Positions 1 through 9,237 of a DNA stretch of 64,000 bases are shown here, piece after piece. A program made the translations under genes and the position numbers. Under the pieces are notes generated by a model. That model did no database searches, was not told where the DNA came from, and saw only the letters and a list, made by a program, of their open reading frames with translations. This stretch comes from CANJIV01 sp046330225 (GTDB lineage: Bacteria; Actinomycetota; Thermoleophilia; Solirubrobacterales; Solirubrobacteraceae), in assembly GCA_046330225.1 (NCBI GenBank), contig JAXLTD010000002.1, positions 558,001 through 622,000 of the forward strand. Direction: 5' to 3'. Positions within the stretch are counted from its first letter, which is position 1, and each line of letters starts with the position of its first letter.

Positions 1-110
1 AGACGGTCGCGCGCTGGTCGGAGGAGCGCCACCTGGCCGAGCGCGGCCTCGGGTCGCCGCCGCCGGGGACCGCGGCGACCGAAGCCGCGCCCTCCCAGGC
101 AACCCTCTAA
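1..110 (+). CDS. C-terminal end of an unidentified protein (partial)
   Basis: An open frame enters from the left edge and ends at a TAA at 108-110, giving about 35 residues, basic and acidic at first (RWSEERHLAERGL), then a Pro/Ala/Thr-rich tail. The composition fits the tail of a GC-rich actinobacterial protein. The fragment is too short to assign a family and could be chance, because few stops occur at this GC content. trxB starts 80 bases downstream. Confidence 0.35.
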   Translation, partial: TVARWSEERHLAERGLGSPPPGTAATEAAPSQATL

Positions 111-134
111 CGTGCGGGCCAGCTCGGGAATGCC

Positions 135-165
135 TTGACCGGCGGGCTACTATACAAAGTAAAGT
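135..165 (+). promoter_or_regulatory. candidate trxB promoter
   Basis: TTGACC at 135-140 resembles a -35 box and TAAAGT at 160-165 fits the TANNNT actinobacterial -10 pattern, with a 19-base spacer. The AT-rich tract between about 148 and 170 stands out against the surrounding GC content. Spacing is a little long, so this is only a candidate. A SigR-type site was considered: GGGAAT lies at 126-131 but no GTT sits at the right distance. Confidence 0.3.
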
Positions 166-190
166 AAGGAACTCGGACCCGGAGAACGCC

Positions 191-1225
191 ATGGCAGACG
201 TCGAGAACGTGATCATCGTGGGCAGCGGACCTGCCGGCTACACGGCGGCGCTGTACACGTCGCGGGCCGACCTGCGCCCGCTCGTCATCGAGGGCTTCAT
301 GTGGGGCGGCCTGCTCCAGCAGACCACAGACGTGGAGAACTTCCCGGGCTTCCCGGCGGGCGTCATGGGCCCCGAGCTGATGGGCCAGATGCGGGAGCAG
401 GCCGAGCGCTTCGGGACCCGGTTCGTCACCGACCAGGCCACGAAGCTCGAGCTCGCCGACGAGCCGGGCGGGATCCACACCGTCTGGGTCGGCGACGAGG
501 CGCACCGCGCGCGCGCCGTCGTGCTGGCCATGGGCGCCGAGCACAAGAAGCTCGGCGTGCCGGGCGAGGAGGAGCTCGGGGGGCGCGGCGTCAGCTACTG
601 CGCGACCTGCGACGCGGCGTTCTTCAAGGACCGCGCCACGATCATCGTCGGCGGCGGCGACTCCGCCATGGAAGAGGCGATCTTCCTCTCGAAGTTCGCG
701 TCGAAGGTCACCATCGTCAACCGCCGGGACGAGTTCCGCGCATCCCGGATCATGCTCGACCGCGCTCGCGAGGCCGAGAACATCGAGTTCCTCACGCCCT
801 ACGTGATCGACGAGTTCCTGGCTGGCGACGCTGGGGCACTCGACCGGGCGCGGGTCCGCAACGTGGAGTCCGGGGAGACCCGGGAGATCCCGATGAACGG
901 GGCGTTCATCGCGATCGGCCACGAGCCCCAGTCCGAGCTCGTGCGCGGCCAGATCGATGTCGACGACGCCGGCTACGTCCGCGTCGACGGCCGCTCGACC
1001 CGCACGAACCGCCCCGGCGTGTTCGCCGCCGGCGACCTGGTCGACCACACGTACCGCCAGGCGGTCACGGCCGCCGGATCGGGCTGCCAGGCGGCGCTCG
1101 ACGCCGAGTGGTACCTGCGCGACACGCCCGAGGTGCCGACCCCGGCCGGCCTGTCCGACGGCGACCTGGCCGAGCAGCAGTGGGCCCCCGCGGTGCCGAG
1201 CGGCACCGCGAATGCCGACGGCTGA
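191..1225 (+). CDS. trxB: thioredoxin reductase
   Basis: FAD/NADPH-dependent reductase that passes electrons to thioredoxin in the cytoplasm. The 344-residue protein has the N-terminal FAD-binding GSGPAGYTAALY, the redox-active CATC pair (about residue 138), the NADPH-binding GGGDSAMEEA, and the C-terminal FAD motif GVFAAGDLVDH. The family is usually 310-330 residues; the excess is a Pro/Ala-rich tail of about 25 residues. The ATG at 191 follows GGAG at a suitable distance. No thioredoxin gene lies beside it in the window; the next gene is a secreted protein with its own promoter, so trxB is probably monocistronic. Confidence 0.95.
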   Translation: MADVENVIIVGSGPAGYTAALYTSRADLRPLVIEGFMWGGLLQQTTDVENFPGFPAGVMGPELMGQMREQAERFGTRFVTDQATKLELADEPGGIHTVWVGDEAHRARAVVLAMGAEHKKLGVPGEEELGGRGVSYCATCDAAFFKDRATIIVGGGDSAMEEAIFLSKFASKVTIVNRRDEFRASRIMLDRAREAENIEFLTPYVIDEFLAGDAGALDRARVRNVESGETREIPMNGAFIAIGHEPQSELVRGQIDVDDAGYVRVDGRSTRTNRPGVFAAGDLVDHTYRQAVTAAGSGCQAALDAEWYLRDTPEVPTPAGLSDGDLAEQQWAPAVPSGTANADG

Positions 1226-1253
1226 CGCGTGATGGCCCGGCGGTCGGTGTTTC

Positions 1254-1283
1254 TTGACACGGCGTAAATAGACGCCGTAGGCT
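1254..1283 (+). promoter_or_regulatory. strong promoter with dyad operator in the spacer
   Basis: TTGACA at 1254-1259 and TAGGCT at 1278-1283 with an 18-base spacer form a near-ideal housekeeping promoter for the secreted-protein gene at 1349. A perfect 7-bp inverted repeat, ACGGCGT - 6 bases - ACGCCGT (1259-1278), fills the spacer. A regulator bound there would sit between the -35 and -10 boxes, as MerR or TetR/MarR regulators do. The boxes and dyad are seen; the regulator is not known. Confidence 0.6.
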
Positions 1284-1348
1284 CCTCGGGTCCCGTCGTG
1301 CCGGTCGCCGGGCCGGTGCGAGCAGGCCTCGAAGGAAGGACGCACCGC

Positions 1349-2871
1349 ATGCCGCCGCGCCACCGCCGTTTCGCCCTCTCGCTCGCGGGCGCTGTTCCCG
1401 CCTTCGCCGTCGCCGCGGCGCTCGCGCTCCCGGCCTCGCCGGCGGCCGCGGCCTACGTCGGCGGGGCCGGCACCAACTGCTTCTGGCACTACGGGCCGTT
1501 CGGCGTCGGCAAGGGCAAGGAGAACGTCGCGTTTCCCGAGGGCGGGTCCAACTACTGGGCCACGATCTATGTCCGGCCGCCCGGCGCGATCATCCGGCTC
1601 AAGGGGAGCTACCCCCGCTCGCGGTTCATGTCGTTCATCTCCTACCGCGTCGCCGGCACGCCGCTGGACGGCCTGGCCGACTACCAGATCAAGCCCGACG
1701 CCGGGTCGACGAACCCGTTCGTGACGGGCAGCCGCCGCGACGGGAAGCGGCGCTCGTTCACCGTCGATCTGATCGGGGCCCCGAACCCTGGCTACACGCT
1801 GCAGGGCGTCGGCGGACTTCCGGCGCGCAACCGGATCTACCTCGAGGACACCACGCCGACGGTCGAGCAGACGCCCGACGGCCCCAAGAACCTCGAGGGC
1901 ATGGTGATGCGCGTCTACTTGCCCGATCGCGGCGCGGGCCTCACCGGCGGCTTCCAGCTGCCGGAGCCGGAAGTCACGCTGGCGAACGGCACCCGGCTGA
2001 CCGGCCAGGGTGCCTGCGACGCCCTGGACTCGGAGGCCAAGCAGCACGGCTCGCCGCGGCTGCCCGACCCCAACGGCCTCCGCATCGACCTGCCGAGCTA
2101 CCGGGCCCTGCGCTACCCGGACCGGCTGGCCGCGCCGTGCAACGTGCTCGTGCGCGGCTGCCCGACGGCGTTCACGCTGCCCGACGCCCTGGTCCAGGTG
2201 CGCCGGCCGATTCCGAGCACCTTCCCGGCGGCGAACCCGCCTGTCTGGCGGGGCGCGTATGACCGCCGCTACCAGTTCCAGGTCTACACCGGCGACCGCG
2301 CGCCGGGAGCGGTTCCGCACCCCGTGCGCGACCCGATCAAGAACCCGACGCGCGGTTTCTTCGGCAACATCTACAACGCCTACGTGGAGGCGGTGATCAA
2401 CCGCAAGTTCGGCAAGGTCGTCGTGCTGCACGGCCGGCTGCCGACGACGCCAAAGACGTACGGCGGCGAGAGGACGCTGGGCCCGGGGCAGCTGCGCTTC
2501 TACTCGCTCTGCTCGACCGAGGCGGTTGTCACCGGCGTCACGCGGTTCTGCCTCAACGACGAGCAGATCCCCACCAACCGGCGCGGGGACTTCACGGTCG
2601 TCGTGAGCCGCCGCGCCGACCGTCCCAAGACCGCCAACGCCGCGCACGGGATCGGCTGGCTCGAGTGGTCGGCCACCGGTGACGGGGACCTGGACCGTGA
2701 CTTCGGTCGCCTGGTCATCCGCAACCTCCTGCCCCGGTATCGTCGTTCGCCCAGGCGCTCCAGCGCGGGCGCGTTGCCGGAGACGAGAAGAAGGTCGTCG
2801 GGCCGTATCTTCCGACGCTGGCCTACGTCAAGGACGGGGCGGCCTTCGACCGGAAGGCGGCCGGGCGCTAG
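1349..2871 (+). CDS. secreted protein of unknown function, apparent frameshift
   Basis: Predicted exported protein of about 507 residues. Residues 1-34 are a typical Sec signal (basic start, Ala/Leu core, cleavage near ASPAAAA). The mature part is rich in aromatic residues and I recognise no family. The ATG at 1349 follows the purine-rich GAAGGAAGGA. The frame used to about 2740 then becomes an Arg/Ser-rich read-through, while the next frame carries a natural C-terminus (VAGDEKKVVGPYLPTLAYV) ending in TAG at 2869-2871. So one base appears to be missing near the CCCC run at about 2731-2745. This could be an assembly error or a real lesion. Confidence 0.7.
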
Positions 2872-3489
2872 CCCCCGCCACGCTCCAGCCCAAGCAGGTA
2901 CCGCTTGCGGTCCAGCCCGCCGCCGTAGCCGCCGAGGGCGCCGCCGGTGCGCAGGACGCGGTGGCAGGGCACGACGATCGGCACCGGATTGGCGCCGAGT
3001 GCCGTCCCGGCGGCCCGCACGGCGCGCGGGCTGCCGGCTGCGGTGGCGACATCGCGATAGGTGGCCTGCCCGCCGTACGGGATCCGCGCTGTCGCCTCGA
3101 GCACCGCGCGGCGAAACGGCGAGCCGACGAGCGCGAAGTCCACGGCCAGATCGAACTCGTGCCGGCGCCCGGCGAAGTACTCCTCGAGCTGGCGCCGGAC
3201 GGGATCGAGCCGGGCCGGGGCCCGCACGATGCGCGGCGAGATCCGCTCGGCCGCGGTCTCGAGGCGCTCCTCCAGGTCCCGGGCGCCGTCGAACGCGAGC
3301 AGCACGAGGCCGCGCGGCCCCGTCATGGCCAGCAGGTCCCCGAGCGGGGAGGGCTCGAGGGCGTAGGCGACGTCGGCGGCGCCGGTCTCCGCGGCGCGGG
3401 CCGCGGCGGCCTGCGCCGCGCGCCGCGGCGGCGGGGTCGGATGGCGGCAGCGCGGCGGCCAGCGCGCGCTCCAGATCGTCGGCCGTCAC
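2868..3489 (-). CDS. ogt: methylated-DNA-[protein]-cysteine S-methyltransferase, apparent frameshift
   Basis: Suicide DNA-repair enzyme that moves the alkyl group from O6-alkylguanine to its own cysteine. The active-site PCHRV, the preceding helix-turn-helix region (YRDVATAAGSPRAVR) and the following GGYGGGLDRKRYLL are intact. The best start is the GTG at 3487-3489, which overlaps the sigma-factor stop (GTGA) and begins VTADDLERAL. That frame must shift once, at about 3420-3450, to join DVAYALEPSPLGDLL and the catalytic domain. An internal ATG at 3326 would give only 152 residues and lose strands of the N-terminal domain. Its TAG stop overlaps the stop of the convergent gene inside one CTAG. 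Confidence 0.85.
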
Positions 3490-3956
3490 GGCACCCACTC
3501 CTTCCTGAGCTTCGCGAGCCCTTCGTGCAGGTTCCGGCGGGCGGCGGCCTCGGAGCATCCGAGCGCGGCGCCCACCTGGGCATGGTCGAAGTCGGCGACG
3601 AAGCGCAAGGCCACGGCGCCGCGCTGCTTGGGCGGCAGCGCGCGGACGAGCGCCCACAGCGATCCGTCCGCTGGCTCCGGGTCCGGCGCTGCTGCCCGCC
3701 CCGCGGCGGGATCCTCTGCGGGCACCGCCCGCCGCGCCCGGCCGCGGTGAGCGTCGATCGCCTTGCGGTGGGCGATCGTGAAGAGCCACGCCCGCACGTT
3801 CGCGTCCGGGTCGAGCCGGGGATAGGCGCGCAGGGCGCTCAGGACCATCTCCTGGAAGCAGTCGTCGGCGTCGTCGCGGCCGGCGCTCGCGACCAGGAAC
3901 CGGTGGAGCTCGTCGCGGTGGTCGTCGAGCACGCGCTGAAAAGCCGGCAGGGGCAT
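3486..3956 (-). CDS. ECF-type RNA polymerase sigma factor
   Basis: About 156 residues with sigma region 2 (DDADDCFQEMVLSALR, then AWLFTIAHRKAIDAHRGRARR) and region 4 (LPPKQRGAVALRFVADFDHAQVGAALGCSEAAARRNLHEGL), the two domains of small extracytoplasmic-function sigma factors. An ATG at 3954-3956 lies 7 bases after GGAACG; a TTG 12 bases upstream is the alternative. The gene overlaps ogt by four bases, so the two are co-translated. No anti-sigma factor is adjacent. An alkylation or nucleic-acid stress signal is plausible from the coupling but is inference. Confidence 0.85.
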   Translation of the reverse strand: MPLPAFQRVLDDHRDELHRFLVASAGRDDADDCFQEMVLSALRAYPRLDPDANVRAWLFTIAHRKAIDAHRGRARRAVPAEDPAAGRAAAPDPEPADGSLWALVRALPPKQRGAVALRFVADFDHAQVGAALGCSEAAARRNLHEGLAKLRKEWVP

Positions 3957-4010
3957 CAGGCGTTCCAACGCGGCGGAGCCGCGGGTGTGAGATCGGCAGC
4001 GGCCCGGGGC

Positions 4011-4964
4011 TCACAGCGCCTTCACGAACCGCTCGGGACGGGGCTCGAAGCCCCACGCCCGGTACGCGGCGTGGGCGGCAGGCCGGTCCCCCGAGGACGT
4101 GACCTCCAGGCGGCCGGCGCCTTGGCCGCGCGCCCAGTCCTCGGCCGCCGCGAGCAGCGCGCGGGCCACGCCGCGCTCGCGCCACTCTGGCGCAACGGCC
4201 AGGGCGGTCAGGCGGCAGGAGGGCCGGCCGTCCTCGAGGCGCAGGGTCGCCGCCAGGGCGGCGAGCCCGGCCACCGCGCCGTCCGCCACGGCAACGAGCG
4301 CGGCGTGGCCGGGCGCGGCCTGCACCGCCGCCAGGCGCCGCGCTGCCTCGGCAGGACCGACCGCCGCACCGAGCTCGGCGAGCAGCGCGGCGACGGCCGC
4401 CTCGTCGCCGGGGGCGGCGTCGCGGACCTCGACCGCGGCGGGCGGGCGCGCCGGCCGCGGTGTCGGAGCGGCGACCGGCCCGGCGTACAGCACCTGGGTC
4501 GCCGTGAAGCCGTGAGACAAGTAGAACCGGCGGGCGCCGGCATTGGCCGCGAACGCCGAGACGAACAGCATCTCGGCCCCGAGCGTGCCGAGGCGCGCCC
4601 GCACCGCCTCCAGCAGCGCCCCTCCGACCCCGGCGCCCCGGGCCGCCGGCGCGACCGACAGCGATTCCAGGTGGGCCATGACGCGGCCGGCCAGGTAGGT
4701 GTCGTCGGGCGGGCCGATGCTGACCACCGCGTAGCCGGCGGTGCCGCCGTCTCGCTCGGCCACCAGCGCAAACGCTCCGGGCTGCGCGAGCCACGCGGCG
4801 TACTGCGCTGCCCGGCGGGCCCACGACTCGTCCGGCGGCACCCCGGGCCGGATCGACGGATCGACCGCGAGGTGGTGGGTGTGCAGGTCGAGCCACAAGG
4901 ACCGCACGCGGTGCAGCTCGCCGGCGGCGAGCTCCCGGATCACGGCGGCCCCGGTCCGGGTCAC
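4011..4964 (-). CDS. tandem GNAT-family N-acetyltransferase
   Basis: About 317 residues with two GNAT folds. The first has the acetyl-CoA loop APAARGAGVGGALLEAV; the second has APEWRERGVARALLAAAEDW followed by AAYRAWGFEPR. Two-domain GNATs include mycothiol synthase (MshD), but specific evidence for that function is lacking, so the substrate is left open. The GTG start at 4962-4964 overlaps the stop of the upstream 3-hydroxyacyl-CoA dehydrogenase (GTGA), making it the last gene of a beta-oxidation operon. The longer open frame upstream of the GTG is a low-complexity Arg-rich read-through and was not used. Confidence 0.8.
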   Translation of the reverse strand: MTRTGAAVIRELAAGELHRVRSLWLDLHTHHLAVDPSIRPGVPPDESWARRAAQYAAWLAQPGAFALVAERDGGTAGYAVVSIGPPDDTYLAGRVMAHLESLSVAPAARGAGVGGALLEAVRARLGTLGAEMLFVSAFAANAGARRFYLSHGFTATQVLYAGPVAAPTPRPARPPAAVEVRDAAPGDEAAVAALLAELGAAVGPAEAARRLAAVQAAPGHAALVAVADGAVAGLAALAATLRLEDGRPSCRLTALAVAPEWRERGVARALLAAAEDWARGQGAGRLEVTSSGDRPAAHAAYRAWGFEPRPERFVKAL

Positions 4965-6525
4965 GTCCCCTCGGCGTCGTGGAAGCCGCCGCCGACCGCC
5001 GTCCCGAGCCGGCCCTCGAGCACCCGCCGCCGCAGCCCGGGCGCGGCGCGGTAGCGCTCCTCCCCGTACTCGTCGGCGAGCCCGTCGAGCACCGCCAGGA
5101 CGTGGTCGAGGCCGATCGCGTCGCCCCACGCCAGCGGGCCGCGCGGGTGATTGAGCCCCAGCTCCATGCCCGCGTCGATATCCGCCGCGCTCGCGACGCC
5201 CTCGCCGAGCGCGAACGCCGCCTCGTTCACGAGCTGGCAGACGATGCGGCCGAGCACGAGGCCGGGGCGTCGCCGACCGGCTCGGCGTGGCGGCCGATCG
5301 CGGTCACGAACGTCTCGAGCCGCTCCGCAGCCAGGCCCGAGGTCGTTCCGGTGCGCGTGACCTCGATCGCCGCGGTCGCGGCCAGCGGCGGGAGCGCGTG
5401 AAATCCCGCCGCGGCGCCCTCGGGATCGAGTGGCGAGGGATCCGGCCGCGCAGAGGACCGCCTGGGGCCCGCCCTGCAGCGGCGGGTCGCTCTCATCGGC
5501 GCCGCAGTCGAGGATCAGCCACGGTGGATCGCCCTCGGCCTCGGCGGGCTCGCGAACGTCGAAGCCGGCCGCAGCGGCGGCCTCCCGCAGCTCCGCGGCG
5601 AGCACGCCCCAGCCGGCGACCACGACCAGGCGCCCGTCGCCGCCGCCCGGGTCCGGGGCCGGCGGGTCGTCGGGCCGGTGCGGCCCGTCGCGGTAGTCGT
5701 GCCAGCCCCGGCCCGACTTGCGCCCGGTCCGCCCGGCGGCGACCAGGCGCACGGTGAGGGGGAGGGGCGCCAGCGCGGCTCGCCGAAGCTCTGGGCGTAG
5801 AACGACCGGGACACGTCGAGCCCGACGTCGGTGCCGACGAGGTCCATGAGCTCGAACGGCCCCATGCGGAACCCGGCCCGGCGGCAGATCCGGTCGGCCT
5901 GCTCGACGGTCGTCAGCTGCTCCTGCAGGAGCCGCAGGCTCTCGAGGCCGAAGGGGCGGTTGCAGCGGTTCACGACGAAGCCGGCGACGTCGGCGGCGCG
6001 GATCACCCGCTTGCCCATCGCGGCGCCGACCGCCTCGGCCCGGGCGAGCGCCGCCTCGCCCGAGGCCTCGCCGGCCACGAGCTCGACCAGGCGCATGAGC
6101 GGGGCCGGGTTGAAGAAGTGCAGGCCCACGACCCGCTCGGGGTGCGGGGTGGCGGCGGCCACCGCAGTGACCAGGAGCGACGAGGTGTTCGTGGCGAGGA
6201 CGCAGTCGGGGGCGACCACGTCGGCGAGCTGCGCGAAGAGGCGCTGCTTGAGCTCGAGGTCCTCCGGTGCGGCCTCGATGACGAGCTCGCAGCCCCCGAG
6301 CTCGTCGAGCCGGGCGGCGGCTGTCACGCGGGCGGAGGCCGCGCGGGCGTCGTCCACGCTCCAGCGCCCGCGCCCGGCGCCGCGGTCCAGGTCGGCGGCG
6401 ATGCGCTCGCCGGCCCCGTCCAGGGCCCCGGGCACGGGATCGTGAAGCCGGACGCCCAGGCCTCCGAGCGCCGCGGCCTGCGCGATGCCGCGGCCCATCG
6501 TGCCCGCGCCGCAGACGCCGATCAC
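4961..6525 (-). CDS. 3-hydroxyacyl-CoA dehydrogenase, three apparent frameshifts
   Basis: NAD-dependent oxidation of 3-hydroxyacyl-CoA in fatty-acid or aromatic-acid degradation. The N-terminal Rossmann domain shows GAGTMGRGIA, ATNTSSLLVT and the catalytic GLHFFNPAPLMRLVELV. A first C-terminal 3HCDH domain (DVAGFVVNRCNRPFG, FELMDLVGTDVG) is followed by a second (GLVLGRIVCQLVNEAAFALGEG, GLNHPRGPLAWGD), as in PaaH-type proteins of about 500 residues. The complete protein can be read only by switching frame at about 5757-5772, 5425-5445 and 5255-5275. The GTG at 6525 is the only start between the upstream in-frame stop and the NAD motif. The acyl-CoA dehydrogenase ends 21 bases upstream, so both act in one pathway. 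Confidence 0.85.
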
Positions 6526-6546
6526 GCGCGCGGCCCCGCGCCGCCA

Positions 6547-7709
6547 CTACGCCGGCACGAGCGCGTTGATCCCGGTGGCCGCGCGCCCGATGATGAGCTT
6601 CTGGATCTGGGACGTCCCCTCGTAGAGCGATGTGACCCGCACGTCCCGGTAGAAGCGCTCCACCGGGTGGTCGTCGACGTAGCCCGCGCCGCCGTGCACC
6701 TGGATGGCCAGGTCCGCGCAGTTCTTGCCGGCCTCGGTGGCGTAGAGCTTGGCGATCGAGGTCTCCGTCGTGCTCGGCTGGCCGGCGTCCTTCAGCCAGC
6801 CCGCGCGCATGACGAGCAGCCGGGCCGCGTCGGTCTGGACGACCATGTCGGCGATCATCGCCTGCACGAGCTGGAAGGACGCGATCGGCCGGCCGAACTG
6901 CTCGCGCTCCTGGGAGTAGGCGACCGACTCGTCCACGCAGCCCTGGCAGATGCCCACGCAGCCGGCGGCGACGCTGTAGCGGCCGGAGTCCAGGGCGCTC
7001 ATGGCCACCTTGAACCCGTCGCCGACGTCGCCGAGCATCGCGTCGGCGCCGACCTCGACGTCGTCGAGGGCCAGCGAGGCGGTGTCGGACCCGTGCAGGC
7101 CCATCTTGTGGTGGATCTCCTGCGTGGAGAACCCCGGGTGGCTCGTGTCGACCAGGAAGCAGGCAATGCCGCGGTGCTTGAGCTCCGGATCGGTCTGGGC
7201 GAAGACGAGGGCGACCTTCGCGTGGTTCCCCAGCGAGATCCACATCTTGCCCCCGTTGAGCACCCAGCCGGCGTCGGTGCGCCGGGCGCGGGTCTTCTGG
7301 TTTGCCGCGTCCGATCCGGTGTCGGGCTCTGTCAGCCCGAAGCAGCCGAGCCACTCGCCCGAGCACAGCTTGGGGAGGTAGTGCTGCTTCTGCTCCTCGG
7401 TGCCCCAGCGCAGGATCGAGGAGCACACGAGCGAGGTCTGCACCGAGATCACCGTGCGCATCGCGGAGCAGCCCCGGCCGATCTCCTCCACGACGATGCC
7501 GTAGGTGACGTAGTCCAGGCCCGCCCCGCCGTACTCGCGCGCGGGACGATCGCGCCGAGGTAGCCCTGGTCGGCGATCTTGCGGACCAGGTCCACGTCGA
7601 AGTGGTGGTTGCGGTCGTTCTCCCGCGCGCGGTCCACGATCTCGTTGTCGGTGAACTCGCGCGCGGTGGCGCGGATCAGCTGCTGCTCGTCGGTCAGGGC
7701 GAAGTCCAT
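6547..7709 (-). CDS. acyl-CoA dehydrogenase, apparent frameshift
   Basis: FAD enzyme that introduces the first double bond into acyl-CoA. Visible motifs are MDFALTDEQQLI at the start, the substrate/FAD region GLTEPDTGSDAANQKT, the C-terminal QVHGGAGYVDDHPVER and YEGTSQIQ, whose Glu is the usual base of short/medium-chain members. The ATG at 7707-7709 follows GGAGAG. The frame switches once, at about 7536-7546, where IVP joins REYGGAGLDYVTYG; the local CGCGCGCG run suggests an extra or missing base. Total is about 387 residues, the family norm. The first gene of the operon with the dehydrogenase and GNAT genes. Confidence 0.88.
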
Positions 7710-7756
7710 GGGCGTCTCTCCGGTCGGGGGAACCTGGGACGCTATCGTCCTGGCCC

Positions 7757-8218
7757 GTGGCCGGACCCAAGCCCGGGCAGCCCGCACCGGATTTCACCCT
7801 CGAAGGGACCGACGGCCCCTTCACGCTCTCCGCGCATCGAGGCGAGCGCGTGGTGCTGCTCTTCTATCCGGGAGACGAGACGCCCGTCTGCACGAAGCAG
7901 TTCTGCTCCTACCGGGATCGGGCCGCCGACATGTCGGCGCTCCCCGCGACCGTCGTCGGCATCAGCGCGCAGGACGTCGGCTCGCACCAGGCGTTCACGG
8001 CCAGCCACGGCCTCACGGTGCCGCTCCTCGCCGACATCGGCGCGAAGGTGGCCAAGGCCTACGGCGTGCATGCCCCGGTGATCGGCACCCGCCGCGGCGT
8101 GGTCATCGTCGACGAGGCCGGCCGGGTCGCCTACCGCCACGTGCACGCGACCGGGCTGTCGTTCCAGACGGTCGACGACATCGCCGCGGCACTCGCCGGC
8201 CTGCCGGCTGCCGCCTGA
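7757..8218 (+). CDS. peroxiredoxin, BCP/PrxQ type
   Basis: Thiol peroxidase of 153 residues. The peroxidatic Cys lies in GDETPVCTKQFC and a second Cys follows five residues later, the arrangement of two-Cys BCP/PrxQ enzymes that are re-reduced by thioredoxin. PDFTLEGTDGPFTLS begins the thioredoxin fold. The start is GTG at 7757, transcribed away from the acyl-CoA dehydrogenase with only 47 bases between the two starts, so the promoters overlap. trxB nearby could supply reducing power through thioredoxin; this is a functional inference, not an operon. Confidence 0.9.
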   Translation: MAGPKPGQPAPDFTLEGTDGPFTLSAHRGERVVLLFYPGDETPVCTKQFCSYRDRAADMSALPATVVGISAQDVGSHQAFTASHGLTVPLLADIGAKVAKAYGVHAPVIGTRRGVVIVDEAGRVAYRHVHATGLSFQTVDDIAAALAGLPAAA

Positions 8219-8237
8219 CCGGCCCGGCGCCCGGCGG

Positions 8238-9113
8238 TCACGCGGCGACGGCGCTCGAGACGTCGTCGGCGGCGGTGATCACATCGTCGCGCAGGAGCCA
8301 CGCGCCGCAGCGCAGGGCCAGCTCGGGCGTGGCCCCCGCGCCCCCGATGGCCAGCCGGCCGTGCGCGGAGATCGTGGCGATCGCCGTGGCGGCGTCCGCG
8401 AGCGGCTGGGACATCGTGGCCGCCAGGATCACGATCTCGGGCTCGAGCCGGCGGGCCGCGGCCAGCAGGTCGGAAACCGGGGTGTCGGCTCCGAGGCAGG
8501 CGATGCGCCACCCGCGCGCGCGCAGCGCCAGCCCGGCGCACAGGAGCCCGAGGTCGTGGCGCTCGCCCGGCGGGCAGGCGAGCAGGGCGACCGGGCCGAC
8601 GCCGCGCGACCACCGCTGCGCCAGCCCGTGCAGGCGGGCAGCCAGGAGCTGGCTGGCGAAGTGCTCCTCGGCGACCGTCGCCTCGCCGGCGGCCCAGCGC
8701 TGGCCGAGGGCGGCCAGGGTCGGGAGGATCACGTCGCGGAGCGCCGCGTCGATCTCCTCCGCGGCGAACAGGCGGTCCAGCGCCTCGTCGGCGGCGGCGC
8801 CGTCGAGCCGGCGCAGGGCGGCATCGAGGTCCCCGCGCAGATCCTCGGCCAGGCGTCCGGACCCGGCGGGGAGCGTGTCGCGGCCGGCGATGCGCGCCGC
8901 CTCTGCGGCGGCGAATCCCCGGGCGAGGAGGCCGAGCATCCGCCGGATCCTCGCCTCGTCGGCCGGGCTGTAGAGGCGGTACCCGGCCGCTGATCGCTGC
9001 GGGACCGTCAAGCCGTAGCGCCGCTCCCACGCGCGCAGGCGGTCCGGCGTGATGCCGACGCGGCGGCAGACCTCGCCAATGCGCAGGCCGGCGGTTCGGG
9101 CATCGTCGGGCAC
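8238..9113 (-). CDS. litR: MerR-family B12-binding photoreceptor repressor (CarH/LitR type)
   Basis: Light-sensing transcriptional regulator of about 291 residues. The N-terminal MerR DNA-binding domain reads GLRIGEVCRRVGITPDRLRAWERRYGL. The central B12-cap helix bundle contains W-x9-EH (WAAGEATVAEEH), the signature tying adenosylcobalamin to light sensing, and the cobalamin domain has E-x-H-x-x-G (ERHDLG). In the CarH family the dark tetramer represses and light breaks the Co-C bond to release DNA. The GTG at 9111-9113 is preferred over an upstream frame running into the promoter. It is divergent from an ECF sigma gene and the gap holds 11-bp repeats matching CarH-type operators. Confidence 0.85.
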   Translation of the reverse strand: MPDDARTAGLRIGEVCRRVGITPDRLRAWERRYGLTVPQRSAAGYRLYSPADEARIRRMLGLLARGFAAAEAARIAGRDTLPAGSGRLAEDLRGDLDAALRRLDGAAADEALDRLFAAEEIDAALRDVILPTLAALGQRWAAGEATVAEEHFASQLLAARLHGLAQRWSRGVGPVALLACPPGERHDLGLLCAGLALRARGWRIACLGADTPVSDLLAAARRLEPEIVILAATMSQPLADAATAIATISAHGRLAIGGAGATPELALRCGAWLLRDDVITAADDVSSAVAA

Positions 9114-9143
9114 GTGGCCGCGGATGCTAGGCGCTCGGAGCGA

Positions 9144-9187
9144 CCTATACAAACCTTCTCGAAACCTTGGACAGACCCTTGTCATTC
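9144..9187. promoter_or_regulatory. four 11-bp direct repeats, candidate CarH/LitR operator
   Basis: Between the divergent litR and sigma genes, four imperfect units run in phase: cctatacaaac (9144), cttctcgaaac (9155), cttggacagac (9166) and ccttgtcattc (9177). The first matches the nnTnTACAn element described for Thermus CarH, which binds tandem 11-bp repeats over a promoter. The AAACCTT core repeats exactly 11 bases apart. Position, period and partner gene all agree; binding is inferred. Confidence 0.6.
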
Positions 9188-9237
9188 ACGGGCAGGGTGC
9201 GCCAGGATGGTGTTCGCACGCCACGTTTGCCGCCGCC

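Noticed and set aside
126..151. SigR-type promoter before trxB (GGGAAT)
   Set aside because: The -35 fits but no GTT occurs at 18-19 bases; trxB is a typical SigR target in Streptomyces, so it was checked and not found.
107..2647. 846-residue reverse-strand frame across trxB
   Set aside because: Low-complexity Arg/Ala/Gly reading antisense to trxB and the secreted-protein gene, both well supported; it is a GC-content shadow.
6118..7563. 481-residue forward frame across the acyl-CoA dehydrogenase genes
   Set aside because: Opposite strand to two clear enzymes, with no domain and a His/Arg/Asp-rich bias typical of an antisense shadow.
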